From: an uncultured Neisseriaceae bacterium
GTDB taxonomy: Bacteria; Pseudomonadota; Gammaproteobacteria; Burkholderiales; UBA11063
Length of the DNA stretch: 42,686 nucleotides
Reading direction: 5' to 3'
NCBI GenBank assembly: GCA_937952895.1
Contig: CALFYC010000138.1
Location: 1 to 42,686 of the forward strand
Under the pieces are notes generated by a model that saw nothing but the letters and a program-made list of their open reading frames with translations, was not told where the DNA came from and did no database searches. Position 1 is the stretch's first letter. Each line of letters starts with the position of its first letter. Below, piece after piece: positions 1 through 9,157 of this stretch. The translations under genes and the position numbers were made by a program.

Positions 1-34
1 CTTTCTATATAATCTTATTTTTAGGGAAATAATA

Positions 35-493
35 ATGGAAGATCATAGTGTAATAAAAAAAGTAGTTCTAATAACTGCTTGTGCGGTTGGATTTTTGCCC
101 AATGTATTTGCTGCTCATTGTAGTGCAAAAATTATAAATAATTCAAATCAGCCTTGGACTTTCACTTTTGATTCAGGTACTGATAAAGAAAATATATACT
201 TTAAAAACACATCATGTCCTAGAAATGGGCCATGTACGATTGGGGCTAAGGAGTCTGTCTTTATTGATTATACAATGGAAATGCAAAATATAGGAGGTGC
301 TGTTTATATAAAGGATTACTTAGGGCATGTTGAATCTTCAAATTATGATAATACTGATGCTGAGGGTGATATTATGTCTTGTCCAGGAATAGATGGATTT
401 TATGATGATGCTGTTCGAGCAAATATTCCTGACTTTGGATATTTTACAATAAATAAGGAATCTTGGAGTTATTATAAATCAAATGAAATTTAA
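35..493 (+). CDS. Small secreted cysteine-containing protein, function unknown
   Basis: I do not recognise the family. The 152-residue product begins with a charged stretch and a hydrophobic segment (about residues 9-26) ending in VFAA, which looks like a Sec signal peptide cleaved near residue 27, so the mature protein of about 125 residues is likely periplasmic or secreted. The mature part has four cysteines (29, 61, 67, 116), an even number compatible with two disulfides, and is rich in aromatic and acidic residues. An AGGGA Shine-Dalgarno lies 8-12 bases before the ATG. It is followed at once by a hairpin terminator and so ends its transcription unit; what precedes it is outside the window. 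The fold might be a small beta-sandwich, but that is a guess. Confidence 0.75.
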   Translation: MEDHSVIKKVVLITACAVGFLPNVFAAHCSAKIINNSNQPWTFTFDSGTDKENIYFKNTSCPRNGPCTIGAKESVFIDYTMEMQNIGGAVYIKDYLGHVESSNYDNTDAEGDIMSCPGIDGFYDDAVRANIPDFGYFTINKESWSYYKSNEI

Positions 494-516
494 TCTATAA
501 TTTAACATTTTAAAAG

Positions 517-562
517 TGGCTCTATATGGGGATTTGATTCATCCATAAGAGCTATTTTTATT
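517..562. terminator. Rho-independent terminator, probably bidirectional
   Basis: An imperfect hairpin (arms about 518-529 and 543-553, with one bulge and a G-T pair) is followed on the plus strand by ATTTTTATT and on the minus strand by ACTTTTAAAA. It sits between two convergent genes, so it can end both the secreted-protein gene and the dprA-smg-topA-transporter operon. Confidence 0.7.
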
Positions 563-577
563 AACTATCTTAATTAT

Positions 578-1777
578 TTAATTATCGGAATTCTTAATTA
601 TATTATAAAATCCCAGAAATGAAAGTATTCCAATGCTTAGTATATAAGATGTCAATGATAATAAATGAGCTAAATTCATTGATGTAATGATTATGGTAAA
701 GATAGTAGCACAAGCATAAAGGAGCGCTCCAAGCATAGCACCTGCAGCTCCTGCAATATGGGTGGTTAATCCCATTGCACAAGAGTTTGAGTTTGGTCCA
801 ACTAATCCAGCTGCAAAAGTATATATCATCATAGGGAAAATAACGGTGCTAACACTCAATGTGGATATTTTACATAAAAGTAACATTATGCAACCTGAAA
901 TTAGGCTAACAATTATACCAAGTAAAATTCCACGTTTAAATCCCAGCTTATTAGCAACTCTACTTGAGAAATAAGCTCCCACTATATAACTAATAACGGT
1001 TAGGATAGAAATAAATGAATAGTGTGAAGCTTTTATATGGAGTTCTTTTATAAAAATATATGGGGTCGCACTATAAAAACCAATCATTCCACCACTTAAG
1101 AGTAAATATGGAAGTGAATAATTCCAAAATTTAATGTTATTTATAATTGTCCAATATCCATAAAGTGCACTTTTAAAAGAAAATGCGGATTTAAGATGAA
1201 CATTAGTCTCATCTACAAAGTAATAAAAAATAATAATTACGGCTAAGGTATAGATAACTAAAAATATAAATACCGCTTGCCAGTTAAATAGAATGAGTAA
1301 GTAACCTCCAATAATCGGTGCTAGTGCTGGCATAATATTTGCTATAGAGCTTATGCTTCCTACTGCTCTAGATAATTCAATGCGGGTAAATGAATCAGCC
1401 AAGATTGCACGAGTTAGAACTGGTGATGCTCCAATCATTAAACCTTCAAAAAAACGTGCTAAATTAAAGATATAAATATTAGGTGCAAATACGGCAAGTA
1501 GGGTAAATGGGATACAAATAGATAAAGCATAAATAACTGGTTTTTTGCGACCCAAATGTTCAGATAAACTACCCCAAAAAAACTGAGAAATAGAAAATCC
1601 AAGTAGAAAAAGTGATATTGACCAACTTAATGTTTTTGCACTTGTATGAAAATAAATTTCTAAGTGTGGAATAGTTGGTAAATAAATATTGACGGAGATC
1701 CACCCAATTAAAGCAAGGATGTTACTTGCAACAAAAATATTTTGCTTCTTTGGTTTTGCTTCAGTCGTTATAGTCAT
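578..1777 (-). CDS. Bcr/CflA-type MFS drug efflux transporter
   Basis: A 399-residue major facilitator with about 12 hydrophobic segments, located in the inner membrane and predicted to export small drugs by proton antiport. The first helix ends in YLPTIP, typical of the Bcr/CflA (DHA1) group, and MFS motif A appears as GSLSEHLGRKK at residues 69-79 in the loop between helices 2 and 3. The ATG is only six bases after the topA stop codon, with no convincing Shine-Dalgarno of its own, so it is probably translated by coupling as the last gene of the dprA-smg-topA unit. Substrate cannot be inferred; bicyclomycin, chloramphenicol or sulfonamide export are family possibilities only. Confidence 0.9.
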   Translation of the reverse strand: MTITTEAKPKKQNIFVASNILALIGWISVNIYLPTIPHLEIYFHTSAKTLSWSISLFLLGFSISQFFWGSLSEHLGRKKPVIYALSICIPFTLLAVFAPNIYIFNLARFFEGLMIGASPVLTRAILADSFTRIELSRAVGSISSIANIMPALAPIIGGYLLILFNWQAVFIFLVIYTLAVIIIFYYFVDETNVHLKSAFSFKSALYGYWTIINNIKFWNYSLPYLLLSGGMIGFYSATPYIFIKELHIKASHYSFISILTVISYIVGAYFSSRVANKLGFKRGILLGIIVSLISGCIMLLLCKISTLSVSTVIFPMMIYTFAAGLVGPNSNSCAMGLTTHIAGAAGAMLGALLYACATIFTIIITSMNLAHLLSLTSYILSIGILSFLGFYNIIKNSDN

Positions 1778-1783
1778 GTCTGA

Positions 1784-4081
1784 TTATTTAGCTAAATTTT
1801 CCACATAATCACATTTAGGGCAAACTTTTTGTTCTCCACTTTTTTTAGTCGTTTTATGCATTAAGACTTTATAACCACAACTTGGGCATTTTTCATCTAA
1901 TGGTTTATGATTAAATAAAGTTTTGCAATCTGGATAATTATTACAAGCGTAAAAATAATTTCCATAACGATTTTTCTTCATAACCAATGTGCCATCTTTG
2001 CATTCTGGACATTTAACTCCAGGTTCGTCACTATCTGCGGGCTTATCTAAATTTTCAATATGTTTACATTTAGGATAGTTAGCACATGATATAAATTTAC
2101 CGTAGCGTCCTGTCCTAATTACTAATGTTCCGCCATCTTTAGGGCACACTTTCCCTTCAACAACCTCAGGGGCTTCTTTTAATACTTCAGTAGATGAGCC
2201 ATCTTTTTCAATTTTACGCATATAATTACAATCAGGGTATCCAGAACAACCGATAAATTTGCCATATTTCCCTAAACGACTAATTAATTGTTTGCCACAT
2301 TCCGGACAATTCTCATCGAGTTTTTCACTTACTAATTCTGATCTTGCAATTCCTTGCTTTTCTTGAATAATATTTTCTAGATCTGCCCAAAATTTAGTTA
2401 ACATTGGTAGTTTCTTTGCTTTACCATTAGAAATTTCATCTAAAGTGTCTTCCAAATGTGCAGTAAATTGATAATCAACATAATTAGTTAAATGATGTGT
2501 TAAAAATTGGTTCACAATATCACCAATTTCGGTTGGAATAAAGCGTTTCTTATCCACCAATACATATTCACGTTTTTTTAAAGTTGAAATGATTGATGCG
2601 TAAGTTGAGGGTCTACCAATTCCTAGTTCTTCTAACGATTTTACTAAAGATGCTTCACTATATCTGGGCTTTGGTTCCGTTTGATGCTCTTGTAAATCAA
2701 TTTTAATTACTGGTAATTCTTCATTAACCTTAAGTTCTGGAAGTTTTACTTCTGAATCATCTTCAAAATCAGCTTTAGTAACTCCATCATCTTGTTCTTC
2801 TTTGTAAACCTTCATAAATCCATCGAATTTGACAGTAATGCCATTAGCACGAAATATCCCAGTATCAACCTTAATGTCAATAGCTGTTGTATCTAGTATT
2901 GCTGGGGTAAATTGGCAAGATAATGTACGTAACCAAATTAATTCATAAAGTTTAAACTGATCGGGATTTAAATATTTTTTAATACTTTCCGGAGTTCTTG
3001 CAATTGCTGTTGGTCTAATTGCTTCATGTGCTTCTTGAGCGTTTTTTACTTTACTCGTAAAATATACAGGTGTTTTAGGTAAATAATCTTTAGCATAATT
3101 TTTACTTATATAGGATCGAATATCATCTAATGCAGTTTCAGATAAACTAATTGAATCGGTTCTCATATAACTAATTAAACCGACAGTGTCGTGACCTAAT
3201 TCAATACCTTCATATAAAGATTGTGCTACTTTCATTGTTCTATCAGTGTTAAATCCGAGTTTTCTGGCGGCTTCAATTTGTAATGATGACGTAATAAAAG
3301 GCGGATTAGGATTTTTTTTCTTTTCTTTCTTGGTAATGTCTATAATTTGAGCAGTTTTATTGGCTGATAATTTAGCTACTATTTTTGTAGCTTCTTTTTT
3401 GTCCTTTAGAGTTTTTGTTTCAATTTTTTTCTTATTAAATTCAATTAGTTTAGCAATTATTTTAGTTTTATTTTTTTGTGAATGTAAATGAAGCGAAAAA
3501 TAATCTTCAGGAACAAATTTTTTGATTTCCTCTTCACGTTCACAAATTAGTCTTAATGCTGGAGATTGAACCCTTCCTGCAGACAAACCTGGTCGAATTT
3601 TTCGCCATAGTAATGGAGAAATATTAAACCCCATTAAATAATCAAGAGTCAACCTTGCTTGTTGAGCGTCAATTAAATCTTTATCTAATTTGCGTGGGGT
3701 GTTAACGGCTTTTTTAATTGCAGTTTCAGTAATTTCATGAAATACTACTCGTTCAACTGGAATATCACTAAGTGTTTTTTGTTTCGATAATATTTCTGCA
3801 ATATGCCATGCAATTGCCTCCCCTTCACGGTCCGGATCTGTTGCCAGATAGATATGGTCGCATGATTTAGCATTTGCAATAATTGCATCAACATGTTTTT
3901 TATTTTTAGCAATAATTTGGTATTTTGGGGCAAAGTTTTTATCTACATCAATGGAGCCATTTTTTTTAGGTAAATCGCGCACATGACCAAATGACGCAAT
4001 AACAATATAATTGTTACCCAAATATTTATTAATGGTTTTTGCTTTTGCTGGAGATTCGACAATTAGCAGTTTTTTTGACAT
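1784..4081 (-). CDS. topA: DNA topoisomerase I
   Basis: Type IA topoisomerase that relaxes negative supercoils by transient cleavage of one strand. The N-terminal Toprim domain starts with LLIVESPAKAKT and holds the acidic DPDREGEA motif near residue 84. The active-site tyrosine lies in SYMRTDS near residue 305. The last 180 residues carry four zinc-ribbon-like units with CPxC starts; the second has lost one cysteine (CPKDGG). Length, 765 residues, is normal. A TTG two codons upstream also opens the frame, but the ATG at 4081 has AAGGA seven bases before it, partly over the smg stop, so I take it as the start. It lies between smg and an efflux gene in one operon. Confidence 0.98.
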   Translation of the reverse strand: MSKKLLIVESPAKAKTINKYLGNNYIVIASFGHVRDLPKKNGSIDVDKNFAPKYQIIAKNKKHVDAIIANAKSCDHIYLATDPDREGEAIAWHIAEILSKQKTLSDIPVERVVFHEITETAIKKAVNTPRKLDKDLIDAQQARLTLDYLMGFNISPLLWRKIRPGLSAGRVQSPALRLICEREEEIKKFVPEDYFSLHLHSQKNKTKIIAKLIEFNKKKIETKTLKDKKEATKIVAKLSANKTAQIIDITKKEKKKNPNPPFITSSLQIEAARKLGFNTDRTMKVAQSLYEGIELGHDTVGLISYMRTDSISLSETALDDIRSYISKNYAKDYLPKTPVYFTSKVKNAQEAHEAIRPTAIARTPESIKKYLNPDQFKLYELIWLRTLSCQFTPAILDTTAIDIKVDTGIFRANGITVKFDGFMKVYKEEQDDGVTKADFEDDSEVKLPELKVNEELPVIKIDLQEHQTEPKPRYSEASLVKSLEELGIGRPSTYASIISTLKKREYVLVDKKRFIPTEIGDIVNQFLTHHLTNYVDYQFTAHLEDTLDEISNGKAKKLPMLTKFWADLENIIQEKQGIARSELVSEKLDENCPECGKQLISRLGKYGKFIGCSGYPDCNYMRKIEKDGSSTEVLKEAPEVVEGKVCPKDGGTLVIRTGRYGKFISCANYPKCKHIENLDKPADSDEPGVKCPECKDGTLVMKKNRYGNYFYACNNYPDCKTLFNHKPLDEKCPSCGYKVLMHKTTKKSGEQKVCPKCDYVENLAK

Positions 4082-4090
4082 AGTCAATCC

Positions 4091-4552
4091 TTAATGAATT
4101 GTAAAATTATTATTACATAGGATTTGATATTTATCAGTGCCGTTTAACGCTAAATTAAAGCCTGAGTTATTAAAATGTAATAGTAATCTATTAAAAATGT
4201 GTTCGATTTCGGAGTCATCCTTTTCCATGGCCACAATGCTTAACCTATCAATTAATAAATCACGCTGGAACGCACTAATTTTTCCATGATGTTCCTCAGC
4301 AAAAATTCGATTCATTATTGATTTAGATAAATACTTACTTTCTATACAATCTAAGCTACGAACTGATTTGCTTTCTGAATAGCTATTGTTTGGTATTTCA
4401 GAATCGACAATTGGATTAAACCAGTTAATTGCCTGATTAATTTCATCCATTGAGAAATTTTGCTCTAATAAGTCTTCTAAAAGATTCTTTGTATTGAAAT
4501 AGAGCTGAGTATCCTGCTCTGTATCAAAAATATATTGAATTACATCAAACAT
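4091..4552 (-). CDS. smg: Smg family protein (DUF494)
   Basis: Small cytoplasmic protein of 153 residues beginning MFDVIQYIF, with the acidic helical N-terminus and central LLxDRLSIVAM-type segment of the Smg/DUF494 family. Its biochemical role is not established. In many beta- and gammaproteobacteria it sits between dprA and topA, exactly as here (12 bases after dprA, 9 bases before the topA ATG), which supports the call. An AGGATA Shine-Dalgarno precedes the ATG. The family often has about 155-160 residues, so this copy is full length. Confidence 0.92.
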   Translation of the reverse strand: MFDVIQYIFDTEQDTQLYFNTKNLLEDLLEQNFSMDEINQAINWFNPIVDSEIPNNSYSESKSVRSLDCIESKYLSKSIMNRIFAEEHHGKISAFQRDLLIDRLSIVAMEKDDSEIEHIFNRLLLHFNNSGFNLALNGTDKYQILCNNNFTIH

Positions 4553-4564
4553 GATATAGTTATC

Positions 4565-5647
4565 CTAACAAAAGATTTGTTGATAATGACCATTGCCACA
4601 ATTTATAATCTGTCCCCCTAATTCTAATTCAAGTAATTTCGCGCATATTTCAGTATATTCAATGTTTAATTTGCTACACAATGCATCAATCGTAATTGGG
4701 GATTTTCCCATTACTGACAGTAAATTATCTTGAGGTTTTAAGGAATCGCTTTTATACTGTGTTAATTGAATTTCCTCTAAAATGTCATTAATTGTTTCAA
4801 CTAATTTGGCACCTGATTTAATTAATCTATGACAACCACGAGTACTTGGGTTATCAATCGAGCCTGGGATTGCCATTACTTCTCGGCCCATTTCTAAAGC
4901 ATAGTTTGCTGTGATTAAAGCTTCACTATCCAGACCAGATTCTACCACTAAACATGCTTTTGATAGTCCAGAAATAATCCGGTTACGTTTTTCAAAATTG
5001 ATCGGATTGTTATAATTATCAATAGGAAATTCAGTTATAAATAATCCTAAGGATAGCATATTATTATATAATTCTTGTTGAGATTTTAAAATTTGACTAT
5101 TAAATCCAGTTCCTAATACTGCAATTGTCGAACCTTTGGTTTGTAAACTGCCTAAATGTGCATGAGTGTCAATCCCTGGTGACATTCCACTTACAATGGT
5201 TAAATTTTTTGAAGCAAGTGCTTTGGCAAATCTAAATGCGTTTGTTATACCATATTTGGTGGGGTTTTTAGTGCCAATAATTGCAATTTTTGGATTTTTA
5301 AGTAATTCTAAGTTGCCCATTAAATATAGAACCAATGGTGGATCACTAATTGTGGCTAATTCTTTGGGATACCTCTTATCTGTTATTGGTATAATATGAT
5401 GATTTGGATTAATGTTGACCCAATCAAGCATTTTATTTGCAATGTCGAGAGAAGATCTGTCTAAGATCAATTTAGCAATTCTAGGGTTGCTAAATTGTGC
5501 TAGGATATTGATATTTTGCTGAAAAACATTATTGATTGAACCAAATGCCTTAATTAATCTCAAGCCAGTTTTAGGGCCAACTTGCGGGGTTAAAGATAAA
5601 ATTAGCCAATCAAGCAAATCAGATTGAGGTTGTTCTAATCGAACCAT
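4565..5647 (-). CDS. dprA: DNA-processing protein DprA
   Basis: DprA binds incoming single-stranded DNA during natural transformation and loads RecA. Three parts are visible: an N-terminal helix-hairpin-helix-like region (LTPQVGPKTGLRLIKAFG), a central Rossmann domain with IGTKNPTKYG and the family signature SGMSPGIDTHAHLGSL, and a C-terminal winged-helix-like domain over the last 70 residues. The longest frame begins at a TTG at 5659, but the ATG at 5647 has TTGGAAA just upstream and is preferred. It is the first gene of the dprA-smg-topA-transporter unit. DprA presence hints at, but does not prove, natural competence. Confidence 0.95.
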   Translation of the reverse strand: MVRLEQPQSDLLDWLILSLTPQVGPKTGLRLIKAFGSINNVFQQNINILAQFSNPRIAKLILDRSSLDIANKMLDWVNINPNHHIIPITDKRYPKELATISDPPLVLYLMGNLELLKNPKIAIIGTKNPTKYGITNAFRFAKALASKNLTIVSGMSPGIDTHAHLGSLQTKGSTIAVLGTGFNSQILKSQQELYNNMLSLGLFITEFPIDNYNNPINFEKRNRIISGLSKACLVVESGLDSEALITANYALEMGREVMAIPGSIDNPSTRGCHRLIKSGAKLVETINDILEEIQLTQYKSDSLKPQDNLLSVMGKSPITIDALCSKLNIEYTEICAKLLELELGGQIINCGNGHYQQIFC

Positions 5648-5722
5648 TTGGGTTTCCAATATTTTTTAAGCATGTTAGGTTTAATAAATTTAAAAATTAT
5701 ACAAAGTTAAAGTAAAATAACA

Positions 5723-5751
5723 TTTACAATATTTAAGTTTATTGGTACAAT
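5723..5751 (+). promoter_or_regulatory. Sigma-70 promoter for def-priA
   Basis: TTTACA (5723-5728), a 17-base spacer and TACAAT (5746-5751) form a near-consensus housekeeping promoter in the divergent dprA/def gap. The predicted transcript starts near 5758, leaving a leader of about 78 bases before def. Confidence 0.7.
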
Positions 5752-5835
5752 TTAGTCCGTAGGTAAAAATATAAATACCCACCAGTTGGGATTATAATTA
5801 ATTTTTATATAGTCAATGATTTTTTTTGGTGATCC

Positions 5836-6345
5836 ATGGCAGTTTTAGATATATTGCAATATCCAGATAGTCGTTTGCATTTAAAGGCATCTAAAGTTGA
5901 GATAATTGATGATTCAATTAAACAATTAGTTAAAGATATGACGGAAACAATTTATTATCATGAACATGCATTAGCTTTAGCCGCAACTCAAGTTAATGTG
6001 CAAAAACGCTTATTTGTAGCTGACTTTGGTGGTGGGGATGAGCCAAATAATTTGATGGTATTTATTAATCCTGAAATTTTAGTTAGAGAGGGCCAGATTA
6101 TAAGTGAAGAGGGGTGCCTATCTGTTCCTTATATCTATGAAAAAGTTTCTCGTTCTGAAAAAATTAAAGCTCGTTATCAGGATCTAGATGGTGTAACACA
6201 TGAGATTGAGTGTTCAGGTCTCATGGCTGTATGTATTCAGCATGAGATCGATCATTTAGATGGAAAAGTCTACATTGAATATTTATCCAATTTAAAGCAA
6301 AATTTTATTAAGAAAAAATTAAAAAAAATATTTAAACCCAAATAA
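5836..6345 (+). CDS. def: Peptide deformylase
   Basis: Metalloenzyme that removes the N-formyl group from new proteins. The metal-binding motifs are intact: EEGCLSVP (near residue 95, Cys ligand) and QHEIDH (near residue 135, two His ligands and catalytic Glu). Motif I, normally GxGxAAxQ, reads ALALAATQ, so both conserved glycines are replaced by alanine while the catalytic-site glutamine is kept. At 169 residues it has normal length. Its C-terminus is very lysine-rich. The usual partner fmt is not next to it; priA follows after 38 bases. A GGTGA lies 5-9 bases upstream of the ATG. Confidence 0.96.
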   Translation: MAVLDILQYPDSRLHLKASKVEIIDDSIKQLVKDMTETIYYHEHALALAATQVNVQKRLFVADFGGGDEPNNLMVFINPEILVREGQIISEEGCLSVPYIYEKVSRSEKIKARYQDLDGVTHEIECSGLMAVCIQHEIDHLDGKVYIEYLSNLKQNFIKKKLKKIFKPK

Positions 6346-6383
6346 TACTATTTCCATAACTAATTCTGAGTATAAGCCAATCA

Positions 6384-8570
6384 ATGTATATATTAAATAT
6401 TGCTCTTGATGTTCCCTTAAATCAAGTATTTAGTTACACATCAAGTAAAGATTTGCTAATCGGGACCAGAGTGGTTGTAAATTTTCACTCACGTAAAATG
6501 GTTGGAGTTGTTTGGGATAAAGTTGATTCAAATTCAAAGATTAAATATGATCAAACTAAATTAAAATCAATTTTAGAAGTTTTGCCAGAAGTTTTAGATT
6601 TACAAATTATTCAGTTAGCTAAGTTTATTTCAGTATATTATCATTGCCCAATTGGACAGGCTATATTTGTGGGTCTTCCATCCCTAATTCGTAAGCCGCA
6701 ATTACTCAATTGGTCTAAACCACATGTTTTTATTTTGACTCAATTGGGTTTATCTAAACTCATTCATCTTAGAAGTAAAAAACAACAGCAATTATTTCAA
6801 ATGTTACAAAATACATCACTTACTTCCACACAAATTAAGGCGTTTATTGGTCCTACCTATTTAAAGCTAATTAAAAATTGGAGTGAGAATGGATTAATTG
6901 AAAAATCTGACTTATTACCTGATTTAAAGAATAGTGCCATTCCTTTGTTAGATAAATCTGTCATTCTTAATCATGAGCAGCAATACGTTGTTGATGAATT
7001 AACCAAGCATTTTAATAGCTTTTATCCATGTTTATTATATGGAATTACCGGAAGTGGAAAAACTGAAGTATATTTAGAGTTAATTCAACGAGTTATTCAT
7101 CAAGGTCAGCAGGTATTAATTTTGGTTCCAGAAATTAATTTAACTCCTCAGCTATTAGCTAGGTTTAATAATAGATTTCCTAATATTAATATTCATAGTT
7201 TAACAAGCAGTTCAAGTGAAAAAGAACGCCTAAATGGTTATTTGGAGTCACAGCTTGGTAATGCTCAGATTGTTATTGGTACCAGATTATCGGTATTTAC
7301 ACCATTTAAGAGTTTGGGAATTATAATTGTAGATGAAGAGCATGATCATTCATTTAAACAAAATGATGGAATTCGTTATAACGCTCGCGATATTGCAATT
7401 TGGCGTGGAGCCAAATTAAATATTCCAGTTGTATTAGGTTCAGCAACGCCATCCTTAGAAAGTCTATATAATTTTAAACTAGGTAAATATAAATTATATA
7501 AACTAAGTCAAAGGGCTGTAGATAGCTCTATTTTACCACAAATTAAATTAATTGATTTAAATGCATACTCTAAACAAGATGGATTAACGGAGATAGCTTT
7601 AGCTGAAATTAATAAACGGCTGGATAATCAAGAAATTAGCTTGGTTTTTATTAATCGTCGTGGTTATTCTCCAGTAATTAGTTGCTATGAGTGTGGTTGG
7701 GTAAGTGGCTGCTCTAATTGTTCAACTACAATGGTTTACCATAGTTCAACTAAAAATTTGAAATGTCATCATTGTGGTTTAGTTAAAGAGTTACCTAAAC
7801 ACTGTCCAATTTGTAATAATGTTTATTTACAAGCATTGGGGCATGGAACACAAAAAATCGAATCAGTGTTAAAAAATAAATTTCCTAATGCCAGGATTCA
7901 TCGAATTGATCAAGATACAATTCAATCTAAAAATGAGTGGAATAACTTATATCAAAAAATTCATGATGGCGAAGTAGATATTTTAGTAGGCACACAAATG
8001 CTTTCAAAAGGTCATGATTTTCATAATATTACTTTAGTGGTTGGAGTAAATATTGATAGCGGTCTATATGGTTATGATTTTAGATCTTCTGAATTATTAT
8101 TTAGACAATTAATTCAGGTATCTGGTCGTGCTGGTCGAGGTAAAAAAGAGGGTATGGTTTTATTACAAACTAATTATCCAAATCATGATCTATATCAGTA
8201 TTTGATTAAGCATGATTTTTCAGGTTTTGCCAATTATTTATTATTAGAAAGAAAGCAACTTTGTTTACCTCCTTATTCTCATCAGGCTTTATTAAGAGTT
8301 ATGGGGCCTAATTTAGATGAAGTGTTAAATTTTTTAGGTAAAATTTATGAGTTATCACTCAAATTTAAACCTACAGTTATTCAGTTAGGTTCACCGGTTA
8401 CATCTCTTATTCAGCGCTTAAAGAATAAAGAGCGTGCGCAATTATTAATTTATAGTAATAATCGTGAGCAATTGCATAAATTTTTAGATATTTTAGAATT
8501 GAATATAAACGGGTTAAAAGTTAAATCAACAGTTAATTGGTATCTGGATATTGATCCAATTGAGTTATAA
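6384..8570 (+). CDS. priA: Primosomal replication helicase PriA
   Basis: 3'-5' helicase that recognises stalled or recombined forks and starts replisome reloading. The 728-residue protein shows the N-terminal DNA-binding region, Walker A GITGSGKT (220-227), the DEEH box (317-320), the GSATPS helicase motif III (352-357), and eight zinc-binding cysteines (434, 437, 443, 446, 461, 464, 474, 477) in the order expected for PriA. A GRAGR-type motif VI follows near residue 582. It lies downstream of def, probably in the same transcript, and ends nine bases before a broken thioesterase gene. The Shine-Dalgarno is weak. Confidence 0.97.
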   Translation: MYILNIALDVPLNQVFSYTSSKDLLIGTRVVVNFHSRKMVGVVWDKVDSNSKIKYDQTKLKSILEVLPEVLDLQIIQLAKFISVYYHCPIGQAIFVGLPSLIRKPQLLNWSKPHVFILTQLGLSKLIHLRSKKQQQLFQMLQNTSLTSTQIKAFIGPTYLKLIKNWSENGLIEKSDLLPDLKNSAIPLLDKSVILNHEQQYVVDELTKHFNSFYPCLLYGITGSGKTEVYLELIQRVIHQGQQVLILVPEINLTPQLLARFNNRFPNINIHSLTSSSSEKERLNGYLESQLGNAQIVIGTRLSVFTPFKSLGIIIVDEEHDHSFKQNDGIRYNARDIAIWRGAKLNIPVVLGSATPSLESLYNFKLGKYKLYKLSQRAVDSSILPQIKLIDLNAYSKQDGLTEIALAEINKRLDNQEISLVFINRRGYSPVISCYECGWVSGCSNCSTTMVYHSSTKNLKCHHCGLVKELPKHCPICNNVYLQALGHGTQKIESVLKNKFPNARIHRIDQDTIQSKNEWNNLYQKIHDGEVDILVGTQMLSKGHDFHNITLVVGVNIDSGLYGYDFRSSELLFRQLIQVSGRAGRGKKEGMVLLQTNYPNHDLYQYLIKHDFSGFANYLLLERKQLCLPPYSHQALLRVMGPNLDEVLNFLGKIYELSLKFKPTVIQLGSPVTSLIQRLKNKERAQLLIYSNNREQLHKFLDILELNINGLKVKSTVNWYLDIDPIEL

Positions 8571-8579
8571 ATTCTTCAA

Positions 8580-9031
8580 ATGAAAACGTATATGAGTTTA
8601 ATTTTTCGAATGTTATATGCTTGGTTATTCCCATTTACTAAACCGCTTTTACCTATTGGAAAATTAATAAGTCAATTAAAATTGATTATGTTGCCAAGTG
8701 ATTTTGATATTAATTTACTTTTAATAATGGTAGATTTTTAACTTTATACGATTTAAATCGGATGGATTTATTTTTTAGAAAAGGGATGCCTGTTATTGCA
8801 AAGCAAAATATGCAATATGAAAAGCCATTAAAGATTTTTAATAAGTTTTATGCGATTATGGATTTACATGATTGGGACAAAAAAACATTCCATATGACAC
8901 ATGAATTTTATTATTGGTGATAAAATAATTGCCGAAGAACTTTAAGAAGTGTTACTCTTAGAGCTAATTTGTTAATTCGATTGCTTGATGTAATGAAACG
9001 TATTTCACTGTGTAAAGAAACAAGTCATTAA
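8580..9031 (+). pseudogene. Decayed acyl-CoA thioesterase-like gene (hot-dog fold, THEM6/FadM-like)
   Basis: No single frame is open, but three frames together spell a thioesterase-like protein. Frame 1 from the ATG at 8580 reads MKTYMSLIFRMLYAWLFPF and then LPSDFDINL. After a one-base loss near 8720 the next frame reads NNGRFLTLYDLNRMDLFF, close to the N-N-G-R-Y-L-x-x-x-D-x-x-R-x-D signature of this family, and continues to HMTHEF. A shift near 8905 moves to FIIGDKIIAEEL, and another near 8945 gives RSVTLRANLLIRLLDVMKR before TAA at 9031. At least three frameshifts are needed. The reconstructed length, about 150 residues, is near the family's. The start lies nine bases after priA, so it was probably the third gene of that operon. 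The remnant is still easy to read, so loss seems recent. Confidence 0.85.
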
Positions 9032-9157
9032 ATATACAGAAAATTTACAATTTAATTTTGTTATGAATCTGTAGTTTCATCACAATTTATAGTTTCAGTG
9101 AATAATATTTTTATTTAGATATGGTAAATATTTACATATATTGAAAGGTTACTAATT

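Noticed and set aside
578..1777. Horizontal acquisition of the transporter after topA
   Set aside because: Base composition and spacing look like its neighbours and no mobile element flanks it.
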